Part shown: positions 16,710-24,950 of the stretch, piece by piece
Numbering within the stretch: the first letter of the stretch is position 1
How the letters are laid out: every line of letters begins with the position of its first letter
Assembly: GCF_014647235.1 (NCBI RefSeq)
Contig: NZ_BMOU01000006.1
Span: 124,001-188,000 of the forward strand
DNA length: 64,000 bases
DNA from: Haloarcula pellucida
Lineage (GTDB): Archaea > Halobacteriota > Halobacteria > Halobacteriales > Haloarculaceae
Direction of reading: 5' to 3'
Program-made: the position numbers and the translations under genes
The notes under the pieces: generated by a model
What the model was told of the DNA's origin: nothing
The model's input: only the letters and a program-made list of their open reading frames with translations
Databases searched by the model: none

Positions 16710-17737
16710 CCGACCGCCTCGCGGCCCCGGCCCGCGAGACGATTCGCCGGACCGTCTTCCTACCTTCGTGGGTCGCTAGCGCCGCCCTCGCCGTCCCGTT
16801 TCTCGCCGGCCTGTCGGTCCCCCCGACACTCCAGTACGTCCCGTTGGTCGCCAGCGTCCTCGTCCTCGGCCTGCCCCACGGCGCGGTCGACCACCTCGCC
16901 GTCGCTCGCTCCCGGGGCGAGCGCCCGGACTGGCGGGCCATCGCCCGGGTGTTCGCGCTCTACGGACTCGTCGGCGGGGCCTACGCCGTCGGCTGGTTCC
17001 TCACACCGGCGGCGGCCTTCGTTCTCTTCATCGCCGTCACGTGGTTCCACTGGGGGCAGGGTGACCTCTACGCGTTGCGGGCGCTCGCCGACGCCGACCA
17101 CCTCCGTTCGGTCCCCCAGCGGGCGGCCACCGTCATCGTTCGCGGGGGCCTCCCGATGCTCGTCCCCCTGCTCGCGTTCCCGGGGTGGTACCGTCGGGTC
17201 GCCGTGGACCTCGTCGCCCTGTTCGCGCCGGGCGCCGTCGCCGCCATCGAGTGGGCGTTCCGCGCGGACGTCCGGGCGGCGCTGGCGGTCGCCTACGGGG
17301 CGCTCGTGGTCGGCACGCTCGCCGTCGGCTACGCTCGCGCCGAGAATCCGGCCCCGTGGCGTCTCGACGCCGCCGAGACGCTGGGCCTCACTGCGTACTT
17401 CGCTGTCGTCCCGCCGGTACTCGCCATCGGCGTCTACTTCTGCCTGTGGCACTCGCTGCGCCACGTCGCCCGCCTGCTACTGGTCGACGACGACGCAGTC
17501 GCGGCGCTCCGCGGGCGGGACCCGACGGCGGCGTTCACGCAGTTCGCCCGCGACGCCCTCCCGCTGACCGTCGCGTCGCTGGGCTTGCTCGCGGGCCTGT
17601 ACGTCCTCGTCCCGAACCCGCCCGCGACGGTGCCCGAGTGGGTCGCGCTCTACCTCGTGTTCATCGCCGTCGTCACGCTCCCACACGTGGTGGTGGTGAC
17701 AGTGATGGACCGGACGCAACGCGTCTGGGCGTATTAG
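16700..17737 (+). CDS. blh: Brp/Blh family beta-carotene 15,15'-dioxygenase
   Basis: Membrane enzyme of 345 residues that cleaves beta-carotene into two retinals. Iron-binding histidines appear in GLPHGAVDH (57-65), TWFHWGQGD (114-122), CLWHSLRH and TLPHVVVVTVMD, matching the Brp/Blh family. About nine hydrophobic segments. As last gene of the bat-crtB-crtY-blh set it completes retinal supply for rhodopsins. No opsin gene is in the window, so its partner opsin must lie elsewhere. A short tandem duplication includes the stop codon region. Confidence 0.93.
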   Translation: MGVTDRLAAPARETIRRTVFLPSWVASAALAVPFLAGLSVPPTLQYVPLVASVLVLGLPHGAVDHLAVARSRGERPDWRAIARVFALYGLVGGAYAVGWFLTPAAAFVLFIAVTWFHWGQGDLYALRALADADHLRSVPQRAATVIVRGGLPMLVPLLAFPGWYRRVAVDLVALFAPGAVAAIEWAFRADVRAALAVAYGALVVGTLAVGYARAENPAPWRLDAAETLGLTAYFAVVPPVLAIGVYFCLWHSLRHVARLLLVDDDAVAALRGRDPTAAFTQFARDALPLTVASLGLLAGLYVLVPNPPATVPEWVALYLVFIAVVTLPHVVVVTVMDRTQRVWAY

Positions 17738-17805
17738 GACAGGCCGCACAGGAGCAACGCGTCTGGGCGTAGTCAGGACAGGCCGCACAGGAGCAACGCG
17801 TCTGG
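17717..17805 (+). repeat. Short tandem repeat across the end of blh
   Basis: A unit of 38-39 bases starting caacgcgtctgggcgta is present at 17717-17754 and 17755-17793. A partial third copy is at 17794-17805. The first copy encodes the last codons of blh (QRVWAY and stop). The later copies are downstream and non-coding, so the 3' end of the gene has been duplicated in tandem. Confidence 0.9.
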
Positions 17806-17858
17806 ATGTAGCGTCACACCGGTGGCTGGTGAGGATGGAAACGGAGAGAAATACCGCG

Positions 17859-18449
17859 TTACTTGCCCTTGCCGCGGTTGCTGCGCAGCGACGGGCGGGT
17901 CTTCTCGGAGCCGGTGCCCTTGCCGCTCAGACCGCGGTTGCGGCGGCCGGCACCGGTCAGCCCGCGGAAGACGCGGTCGGTCTGGTCGTCCTCACAGATC
18001 CACGAGAGGTCGTCGTCGTTCTGGATGGCCGGGTGCTCGGGGTCGACGAGGATGACCTCGTGCCACTTCTGTCGGCCGTCCTGCCCGACGGAGTAACTGT
18101 TGAGGACGCGCAGGTTCGGGAACACCCGGGCGGCGCGCTCTTCGGAGACGCGCTGGATGTCCTTTCGGCGGGTGATGCGGGTGACGCCCTGTCGCTTCGA
18201 GCGCCGACCGGCTTTGTGACGTCGCTTGCGCGCGCTGCCTTTCCGGACGGACACGCGAGCGACGACGACGCCCTGCTTGGCCTTGTAGCCCTGCGAGCGG
18301 GCTTTGTCGAGGCGGGTCGGGCGCTCGATGCGCTCGACGGCGCCTTCGTCACGCCACTCCTGCTGGCGCTGCCACTGCAGTTCTGCGAGTTTGCCTTCCT
18401 TGGGGCTCTGCCACGCGTCTCGGATGTACGAGTATGCACTTCGTGCCAT
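17859..18449 (-). CDS. rpl15e: 50S ribosomal protein L15e
   Basis: Ribosomal large-subunit protein of 196 residues, the full family length, beginning MARSAYSYIRDAW. It is highly basic, unlike the rest of the window, with the conserved core RRHKAGRRSKRQGVTRITRRKDIQRVSEERAARVFPNLRVLNSYSVGQDGR region seen in overlapping pieces through residues 85-135 and a basic tail (RGLSGKGTG, SNRGKGK). Binds 23S rRNA. A TATA-like cttaag on the minus strand near 18571 implies a leader of about 95 bases. A good chromosomal marker. Confidence 0.96.
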   Translation of the reverse strand: MARSAYSYIRDAWQSPKEGKLAELQWQRQQEWRDEGAVERIERPTRLDKARSQGYKAKQGVVVARVSVRKGSARKRRHKAGRRSKRQGVTRITRRKDIQRVSEERAARVFPNLRVLNSYSVGQDGRQKWHEVILVDPEHPAIQNDDDLSWICEDDQTDRVFRGLTGAGRRNRGLSGKGTGSEKTRPSLRSNRGKGK

Positions 18450-19104
18450 TGTGTTCACCACGGGCGTTTCGTGGTTCAAGTCGCGTCGGCGACTCACATC
18501 CCGACCTGCACACGCAGGTGCCCGCTGGCGCCCGTCGTCCAGCGAGTTACCACGGAGTTTTCGGTTAGCGCCCTTAAGCGATTCGGACCGTCCTCGTGCC
18601 TGTGGGTCGGTCACACCGACGGTCTGCTGTCGGTACGCGAGGTGGCGACGTGCACTGTGTCGCCGTCGGTCGCTATCGATCACTCTGATACCGACGCTCG
18701 CGACTGACTGCGACAGTGTGGGGGTGGAGTAGTAACTTCGGGAGTAACGTTGGCCGATAGATGCCATATCTGTGGGAAAGTTCTCCAAACCTATCGAAAT
18801 ACACCGCAATCCGGCGATAACTCCCCTCTCTCACTCCAAAAAGCGCTAGAACGAGATTATAATGGCGATATTGAGAATCAATAGGTGGAGAATACCTCCA
18901 AATATCCCATAATGGCTGTCTATAGCTGTGGAGTTGTGATACCGATGCGATTTGTCGCGCTATCGGGTGTGAGTCACTGCCACCTGCACGCCCGTTATCC
19001 CGAAACTAGGTCGCGGTACGATGGGCGACTCGACGGCCCGACGCCGCCGTCACGCGGCCCGTGCAATAACACATATACACGCGTTATTCTGTGTCGGATA
19101 TTTG
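18450..19104. other. Long intergenic region upstream of L15e
   Basis: 655 bases between the L15e start and the end of the IclR gene. The part near 18450-18600 should hold the L15e promoter and leader. The stretch 18830-18960 is notably AT-rich for this genome (for example tataatggcgatattg) without a convincing gene. A weak inverted repeat, aataac/gttatt, at 19064-19087 follows the IclR stop and could help end its transcript. Short open frames here do not look coding. Confidence 0.5.
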
Positions 19105-19872
19105 TCACTGGCCCGTGAGGTCGACCTGTATCGACTTCGCAGTGCTGAGGACCTGTCCCGTGATGTCCTCCTCCAGATACCGGCCACTCAGACGGTCTAC
19201 CGGGCCACAGACGCCGAGTGCGGCGACGGTGTCGGCGTCGTCGTTCGTCACCGGTGTGGCGACGCCGACGATGCCCTCGTACTGTTCTCCTCTGCAGAAT
19301 GCGACGGCGTCGTCGCGCACGCCCCGCAGCGCGGTCTTGAGTTCGTCCGGTTCCGTTATCGTGGCGCTGGTCGGAGCGACGAGGTCCGTCTCGTCCAAGA
19401 CGTCGTCGACGCGGTCCTCGGAGAGCGAGGCCAGAATCGCCTTCCCCGGCGCGTTCACGTGAAGCGGGAGTCGCTCGCCTTCGTGGAACTGGGGCGACCA
19501 CCCTTCGCTGGCTTCCGCGATGTACACCGGCACCCCCGACTGCGCTTCGAGTACGAACAGGACCGTCGTCTCGTCGGCGGCCGCGGCGAGGTTGTCCAGG
19601 TGGTGGCGTGCGGCCTGATACACCGGCAACGTCGCCCGGGTGCGAGAGCCGATGTCAAGCGGCCGCAGTGAGGGTTCGTACCGGCTGTCGCGTTTTACGA
19701 CGTACCCGCGCGCACGGAGCGTCGAGAGGTGGTTGTGGACCACGCTCTTCGAGACGTCTAGCCGGTCGGCGAGCGCCGTTACCCCCATCGGGGCTGCCGA
19801 TTCGACGAGCGTTTCGAGTAAGTCAAGCGACGTCTCCGTCGCGTCGATCGTGTAGTTCGGTGTGTCGGTCAC
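19105..19872 (-). CDS. IclR family transcriptional regulator
   Basis: Regulator of 255 residues. An N-terminal winged HTH (about 8-65: TSLDLLETLVESAAPMGVTALADRLDVSKSVVHNHLSTLRARGYV) precedes the IclR effector domain (about 75-250, with HVNAPGKAILASLSEDRV and YEGIVGVATPV). IclR proteins control many haloarchaeal sugar pathways, so the adjacent sugar locus is the likely target. The GTG at 19872 is preferred because a TATA box at 19952-19960 overlaps the only upstream ATG at 19956, so that ATG would not be in the mRNA. Confidence 0.85.
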   Translation of the reverse strand: MTDTPNYTIDATETSLDLLETLVESAAPMGVTALADRLDVSKSVVHNHLSTLRARGYVVKRDSRYEPSLRPLDIGSRTRATLPVYQAARHHLDNLAAAADETTVLFVLEAQSGVPVYIAEASEGWSPQFHEGERLPLHVNAPGKAILASLSEDRVDDVLDETDLVAPTSATITEPDELKTALRGVRDDAVAFCRGEQYEGIVGVATPVTNDDADTVAALGVCGPVDRLSGRYLEEDITGQVLSTAKSIQVDLTGQ

Positions 19873-19951
19873 GATGTCCGTGTGTACTGCTGCCACACGT
19901 AAAACTCTGTTCGTTACAGAAGAACGGCTGGCCGGGTGTGAACTATTGACA

Positions 19952-19960
19952 TACATATAT
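19952..19960 (-). promoter_or_regulatory. TATA box of the IclR gene
   Basis: atatatgta on the minus strand. Transcription should start near 19925-19930, about 55 bases before the GTG at 19872. The remainder of the 305-base gap 19873-20177 shows no gene. Confidence 0.55.
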
Positions 19961-20177
19961 CCATCACGAAAGACCAGACACTATCGATTAGTACGAGCGA
20001 TGCTGTGCGGAATCTGTGCGTTCTGTAGACAAGAACGGGCTGCCAGAGCGGTCGGTGGTCGAGAAATCCCGGCCGTAGTGGCCGTGCCCCTGGTATCTCG
20101 TCGACGACACCACAGGCTGTCAGCCTGTCGCTCGTGAGCGTTCTCACCACGACTTCCTAGCGCGAAAACCGTCTCAC

Positions 20178-21212
20178 TCAGCCGTCGGTGTCGGGGACGA
20201 CGACTTTCTTCAGTCCCTCGGCGTTCTCCATGCGCTCGAACGCCGTCGGGAGGTCGTCGAGACCGATTCGCTCCGTGATGAGTGCGTCGGCGTCGATGCG
20301 GCCGTACCGGAGCATCGTCACCGCTCGCTCGAAGTCCTCGGTGGTCAGCGAGAACGACCCGCGGTAGCCGACCTCGTCGAAGAAGATGTCGAAGGGACTG
20401 ACCTCCATCGTCGCCTCCTGATCGGGGACGCCGAAGACGAGCGTCGAGCCGCCTTTGGCGGTCACCGCGTTGGCCTGCTTGATCGTCGGGACGAGGCCGA
20501 TGGCCTCCGCGCCGACGTCGACTTTCCCACCGGCCGCTTCGGGGATGGCGACTTCGGGGTCTACTTCGTCGGGGTCGACGACGACGTCGGCACCGAGTTC
20601 GCTCGCGAGTTCACGCCGCTCATCGTCGAGTTCGGAGACGACGATGGGGCTGGCGCCGGCGTTCCGGAACGACTGCAAGAGCAAGAGACCGATGGGGCCG
20701 GCCCCGACGATGGCGACGCTGTCGCCCGGCGTGAGGTCGACCTGCTCGACGCCGTGGATACAGCAGGCAAGCGGTTCGGCGAGCGCGGCCCGCTCGAAGG
20801 ACATTTCGCCGATGTCCTCGACGTTGATGGCCGGCACGCGGACGTACTCGGCGAAGGCGCCGTCGAGAATCGTCTCGCCGGCACCGCCGATACTCGTGTT
20901 GTTCTCACAGAGGTGCGTCTCCCCGCGCTTGCAGTACGAACAGGCGTTACAGGGGACGGTCGGGTTGATCGCGACGCGGTCACCGACTGCGACGGTGTCG
21001 ACGTCGGCGCCGACTTCGGCGACGGTCCCCGAACTCTCGTGGCCGAGCACCAGCGGGGTCGGCGCGGTGAACGTCCCGTGGTACATGTGGTAGTCGGTCA
21101 TACAGACGCTGCACGCGCCGACTTCGACGAGTACCTCGTCGTCTTTCGGCTCCGGACGTTCCCGCTCCTGTACCTCGATTTCGCCGACGCCCGTGAGTGT
21201 GGTCGCTCGCAT
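20178..21212 (-). CDS. Zinc-dependent medium-chain alcohol/polyol dehydrogenase
   Basis: NAD(P)-dependent dehydrogenase of 344 residues. Catalytic zinc ligands are Cys37 in ACSVCMTDYH and the GHESSG His/Glu pair near 65-70. The structural zinc loop is CNACSYCKRGETHLC. The Rossmann motif is VAIVGAGPIGLLLLQ near 172. Resembles sorbitol, threonine and sugar dehydrogenases of the MDR superfamily. Divergent from the ABC importer and next to the IclR gene, it probably oxidises a sugar or polyol in the same pathway. Its ATG shares one base with the stop of a 24-codon ORF upstream. Confidence 0.88.
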   Translation of the reverse strand: MRATTLTGVGEIEVQERERPEPKDDEVLVEVGACSVCMTDYHMYHGTFTAPTPLVLGHESSGTVAEVGADVDTVAVGDRVAINPTVPCNACSYCKRGETHLCENNTSIGGAGETILDGAFAEYVRVPAINVEDIGEMSFERAALAEPLACCIHGVEQVDLTPGDSVAIVGAGPIGLLLLQSFRNAGASPIVVSELDDERRELASELGADVVVDPDEVDPEVAIPEAAGGKVDVGAEAIGLVPTIKQANAVTAKGGSTLVFGVPDQEATMEVSPFDIFFDEVGYRGSFSLTTEDFERAVTMLRYGRIDADALITERIGLDDLPTAFERMENAEGLKKVVVPDTDG

Positions 21213-21286
21213 CAGTGGTCCTCCGCGGTGACGTCGGTGGCTGTGGCGGTTCGGTGCTGCTCTGTCGTGCGGTTGTCTCTGGTCAT
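21212..21286 (-). CDS. Possible 24-residue peptide coupled to the dehydrogenase gene
   Basis: A short ORF, M-T-R-D-N-R at its start and T-A-E-D-H at its end, finishes in TGATG so that its stop overlaps the dehydrogenase start by one base. Composition is Thr/Arg/Asp-rich and polar. No family is recognised. It might be a leader peptide, a translated regulatory ORF or chance. The frame stays open upstream for at least 45 codons but without an ATG. Confidence 0.3.
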   Translation of the reverse strand: MTRDNRTTEQHRTATATDVTAEDH

Positions 21287-21583
21287 GGTGAGTGCTGGCC
21301 GGTCAGGCCGTCGTTGGCGGTCGTCTGCGAGTCGCCCGTCGGTGAGCGTGTGCTCCGGCCGACCGGGCGAGCGCCACGGAACGTGTGGCTGACTACTGTC
21401 GTCGTCGCGCGGCCTCGGGACGAACGTTGATGGACGCCCTATTAAAACCTTTCCACGGTTCGGCCGAGAGCCACTGGGAAACGCCCGCTGTGTGGCGATT
21501 CCCGTGACCGACGGTGGCTATCCTTCCGGGAGGAGATAGTTTTATTATCCATGAACTATGTTGCTAGTCCGAGGCAAGCACAT
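21287..21583. promoter_or_regulatory. Divergent promoter region of the sugar locus
   Basis: 297 bases between the minus-strand dehydrogenase unit and the plus-strand ABC importer. A TATA-like ttttaat on the minus strand (about 21441-21449) would serve the dehydrogenase with a long leader. tttattat at 21541-21548 on the plus strand lies about 38 bases before the binding-protein ATG. Likely site of IclR control, though no operator was identified. Confidence 0.5.
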
Positions 21584-23011
21584 ATGCCAAGCGAACGCAA
21601 CAGACGGAACTTCCTGAAAGCGACAGGTGTCGGACTACTCGGCGGCCTCGCTGGCTGTACGCGAGGTGGCTCGGGTAGTGAGGGTGGCGACGGTTCGAGC
21701 GGTGACGGCTCGACCGGCACCGGAACCGGTTCGGACGGGGAACTCGCCATCTCCCTCGATAAGTACACCGGGGCCGACATCGACTGGAAACAGTTCGAGG
21801 GGACGAAGATAAACATCGGTGCGGTCCAGCACCCGTGGGTTTCGGCAATCAAGCCCGCAGTGCCGGTCTTCGAGGAGCTGACCGGCATCGACGTCGTCTG
21901 GAACATCCTCCCGGAACAGCAGTTCCGGACCAAACGACAGACCGACGTCAGTACCGGTGCCGGGCAGTTCGACGTCTTCTACATGGATCAGGTCGTCAAC
22001 CAGTTCCGCGAGGAAGGGTGGATACAGCCCCTCGACCCGTACTTCGAGGACAGCAGTCTGTACGACGAGGCGTGGTACCAGCCGGACGACCTCTTCGAAG
22101 CGTCGAAGTGGCAGGCCCACGGTGGCGGCTACAGCGACACGTGGACCGGCATCCCCATCACCGTCGAGGTCCAGACCCAGTTCTACCGCAAAGACCTCTA
22201 CGAGAAGCACGGCCTCGAAGTCGCAGAGACGTTAGAGCAGTTCCGTCAGAACGCGAAGACGATCCACGAAAACGAGTCCGACGTCGTCGGCACGGTGGGT
22301 CGCGGCCAGAAGGGCTACGGGATGAACATCTACATCCTGAACACGTTCCTCCGTGAGCACGGCGCCAAACTGTGGGACAGTTTCCCGGACGACTCCGGTC
22401 TCGACTCGCAGGGAGTCATCGACGCGGCGGAGTGGTACACCAAACTGCTGCAGGACTACGGTCCCGAAGGCGCGTCGACCCAGACGTGGTCCGACGTGCT
22501 CACCACGATGCAGGAGGGCCGCGCGGGCCACATCGTCGCCGACGCCAACCTGTTCTGGCCCGGTCTGACCGGCGAAGACTCGAAGGTTGCCGAGAACATC
22601 GGCATCGCGAAGGCGCCGAAACCGGCCGACGGGACGTTCTCACCGAACGCGTTCAACTGGCAGATATCCACGTCGAAGAACGCCTCGAACTCCGAGCAGG
22701 CGTTCCTGTTCATGCTGTGGGCGTCCTCGGAACCGACCAACACCTGGCTGCACCTGAACAGCAGCGCTGCGTTCTCGGTGCGCCAGTCCGTCTGGGAGAA
22801 CGACGAGTTCCGCTCGCGCGTGGGTGACAACTTCGCACAGGTCACGCTCGACTCCCTGCAGGAAGCGGCGCCAGACCCGTTCGACCGGAAGTACCCCGAA
22901 TGGGGCCAGCGCTACTCCGAGGAACTGCAGCGCGCCATCGCCGGCCAGAAGTCCGCCGAGGCGGCGATGACGCAGGCAGCGAAAATCGCCGAGGACATCT
23001 ACAGCGGGTAA
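21584..23011 (+). CDS. Sugar ABC transporter substrate-binding lipoprotein
   Basis: Extracellular binding protein of 475 residues. The N-terminus has a Tat signal (RRNFLKATG), and the lipobox LAGC gives a lipidated Cys near residue 24. A Gly/Ser/Thr linker follows. The mature domain (about 60-470) has the solute-binding protein family 1 pattern (INIGAVQHPWVSAIKPAVPVFEELTGIDV, later AGHIVADANLFWPGLTG). Delivers a sugar to the membrane permeases encoded next. The ATG at 21584 is preferred to an upstream one because it puts the Tat motif near the start and follows the TATA box at the right distance. Confidence 0.9.
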   Translation: MPSERNRRNFLKATGVGLLGGLAGCTRGGSGSEGGDGSSGDGSTGTGTGSDGELAISLDKYTGADIDWKQFEGTKINIGAVQHPWVSAIKPAVPVFEELTGIDVVWNILPEQQFRTKRQTDVSTGAGQFDVFYMDQVVNQFREEGWIQPLDPYFEDSSLYDEAWYQPDDLFEASKWQAHGGGYSDTWTGIPITVEVQTQFYRKDLYEKHGLEVAETLEQFRQNAKTIHENESDVVGTVGRGQKGYGMNIYILNTFLREHGAKLWDSFPDDSGLDSQGVIDAAEWYTKLLQDYGPEGASTQTWSDVLTTMQEGRAGHIVADANLFWPGLTGEDSKVAENIGIAKAPKPADGTFSPNAFNWQISTSKNASNSEQAFLFMLWASSEPTNTWLHLNSSAAFSVRQSVWENDEFRSRVGDNFAQVTLDSLQEAAPDPFDRKYPEWGQRYSEELQRAIAGQKSAEAAMTQAAKIAEDIYSG

Positions 23012-23053
23012 CATGCGACCTCACACCAGCATCACGAGACCACCCCTCGACCC

Positions 23054-23986
23054 ATGAGCACACCAACCCAAACAGAAACGGCAAGCAAGACGCCCCTCAC
23101 CAGAGTCCGGGATCTGTGGAACGACTACCTCCCGTACTGGTTCATGGCACCGATGGTGCTGGTGATGGTGATGATCACCTTCTTCCCCGGCGCCTACGAC
23201 CTCTACCTCAGCCTGATAGCCGAACCCACGTTCAACGTCTTCGAAGCCGAGTTCGTCGGGCTGAGCAACTTCGAGACGGCGTTCACCCGAGGTGGTGCGT
23301 TCCACTCGTTCGTCATCACGATCACCGTCGTCGTCAGCGCGTTGCTCCTAGAGAGTGCTCTGGGGTTCGTCCTCGCCGCACTCGTCGCCGGCGTCGAATC
23401 GGGGCGAGCGAAGTCGTTCTACCGGGTGTTGTTCATCGTCCCGATGGCCGTCGCGCCCGTCTCGCTGGCGACCATCGGTCGAATCATGCTGAACAGCGAA
23501 ATCGGCATCATCCCGTACGTGATAGAGACGGGGACGCCGTTTGCGGCCCCGAACTTCCTCTCGGAGGTCCCGCTGCTGACGGTGATTCTCCTCGATACGT
23601 GGAACTGGACGCCGTTCATGTTCATCATCTTCTACGCCGGCCTCTCGTCGGTGCCCGACACGCTCGTCGAGGCCTCACGGGTCGACGGCGCGCCGCTGTG
23701 GCGTCGCTACGTCCACGTCATCATCCCGTACATGAAGACGGTCGTGTTCGTCGCCGTCCTCATCCGGCTCATCGACCTGTTCCGGACGTTCGGCGTCGTC
23801 TACGGGCTGACGAACGGCGGGCCGGGGACGGCCACCCAGCTCGTGAGCATCAACATCTACGAGCAGATGTTCATCAACAACCAGCTGGGCGTGGCCGCCG
23901 CCATCGCCATCGTCTACCTCGTCCTCGTCGTCGCGCTGTGTAACGTCATCATCGCGAAGGTCGGCTTCGAGGGGGTGTGGGACTGA
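23054..23986 (+). CDS. Sugar ABC transporter permease (MalF/UgpA type)
   Basis: Membrane subunit of 310 residues with six predicted segments. The EAA loop, EASRVDGAPLWRRYVHVIIPYMK, near residues 210-232 docks on the ATPase. Belongs to the binding-protein-dependent CUT1 sugar importers. It follows the binding-protein gene by 42 bases. Its stop shares one base with the start of the second permease (TGATG). Confidence 0.92.
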   Translation: MSTPTQTETASKTPLTRVRDLWNDYLPYWFMAPMVLVMVMITFFPGAYDLYLSLIAEPTFNVFEAEFVGLSNFETAFTRGGAFHSFVITITVVVSALLLESALGFVLAALVAGVESGRAKSFYRVLFIVPMAVAPVSLATIGRIMLNSEIGIIPYVIETGTPFAAPNFLSEVPLLTVILLDTWNWTPFMFIIFYAGLSSVPDTLVEASRVDGAPLWRRYVHVIIPYMKTVVFVAVLIRLIDLFRTFGVVYGLTNGGPGTATQLVSINIYEQMFINNQLGVAAAIAIVYLVLVVALCNVIIAKVGFEGVWD

Positions 23987-24864
23987 TGGCGACCCAGGAC
24001 GCCCAGTCCGCGACCTCGTCGCAGCGCCTCGACAAGGAGACGCGGGAGAAACTCGTCACGGTGGTTCGACACACCGTCCTGCTGGGATGGTCGTTCGTCG
24101 TGCTGTTCCCGCTGTACTGGCTCGTCTCGATGTCGCTGAAGCCGCCGGGACAGGCGAACTCGCTGCCGCCCGACTGGATATTCCTGCCGACGGTGTACAA
24201 CTACATCCAGCTCGCCCAGCAGTCGGACTTCCTCGCGGCGTTCGCCAACAGCGTCGTGATGGTTGCCGCGTCGGTCGTGCTCGTCCTGCTCATCGGCGTC
24301 CCCGCCGCGTACGTCCTCTCGCGGTACGACATCCCGATGCAACGGGACGTGCTCGTGTGGATCCTCTCCTCGCGGATGCTCCCGCCTATCGCCGTCGTCA
24401 TCCCGTTTTTCGTCATCTTCCGGGCGCTCAACCTGTTCGATACCCGCATCGGGATGGTGCTGATGTACGTCAGCATCAACCTCTCGCTTGTCGTCTGGGT
24501 GATGAAGGCGTTCTTCGACGGCATCCCGGAGACGCTAGAGGAAGCGGCACGCGTCGACGGCGCGACCCAGTTTCAGGGGTTCCGCAAGGTCGTCCTCCCG
24601 GCGGCCAAACCCGGCATCTTCTCGGTCGCCATCATCAGCTTCATCTTCGCGTGGATAGAGCTGCTGTTCGGACTCGTGCTGACGAGCTTCGAAGCGGTGC
24701 CGGTGACGCTGTTCGTCTACTCGTTCATCGGCTCCCGGTCCATCGAATGGTCGATGCTCGCGGCCGCCTCGACGGCGATGATAATCCCCGTCGTCGTCTT
24801 CCTCGTCGCGGTCAACAAGTATCTCGCGGCCGGACTGAGCTTCGGTGTGGTGATCAAGGAATGA
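23986..24864 (+). CDS. Sugar ABC transporter permease (MalG/UgpE type)
   Basis: Second membrane subunit of 292 residues with six segments and the EAA loop EEAARVDGATQFQGFRKVVLP at about 184-204. The N-terminal PLYWLVSMSLKPPG segment is characteristic of MalG-type permeases. The ATG at 23986 is used, giving a TGATG overlap with the first permease. Its stop overlaps the ATG of a 29-codon ORF that lies before the ATPase gene. Confidence 0.92.
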   Translation: MATQDAQSATSSQRLDKETREKLVTVVRHTVLLGWSFVVLFPLYWLVSMSLKPPGQANSLPPDWIFLPTVYNYIQLAQQSDFLAAFANSVVMVAASVVLVLLIGVPAAYVLSRYDIPMQRDVLVWILSSRMLPPIAVVIPFFVIFRALNLFDTRIGMVLMYVSINLSLVVWVMKAFFDGIPETLEEAARVDGATQFQGFRKVVLPAAKPGIFSVAIISFIFAWIELLFGLVLTSFEAVPVTLFVYSFIGSRSIEWSMLAAASTAMIIPVVVFLVAVNKYLAAGLSFGVVIKE

Positions 24865-24950
24865 GCACGACTTCCCCCCGACGAGACGTACTGCTCGCGA
24901 ACGACGCCCGTGCGGCGGCGAGACGGAGTCGCACAACGGAGGCTACATAA
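24861..24950 (+). CDS. Possible 29-residue peptide between permease and ATPase genes
   Basis: A short ORF starts in an ATGA overlap with the permease stop and ends in a TAATG overlap with the ATPase start. It begins M-S-T-T-S-P-R-R and ends S-R-T-T-E-A-T, is Arg/Ala-rich and has no recognised domain. Its exact fit between the two genes keeps ribosomes moving across the gap, and acggaggc before the ATPase start is a plausible Shine-Dalgarno site inside it. It could be a coupling ORF rather than a functional protein. Confidence 0.4.
   Translation: MSTTSPRRDVLLANDARAAARRSRTTEAT

Noticed and set aside
17717-17805. Possible CRISPR array or attachment site
   Set aside because: Only 2.3 copies, with no distinct spacers and part of the unit being the coding end of blh. 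No integrase, cas or tRNA gene is nearby.
18885-19118. 77-residue open frame in the AT-rich gap upstream of L15e
   Set aside because: Neither composition nor motif supports coding, and the region more likely holds promoters.
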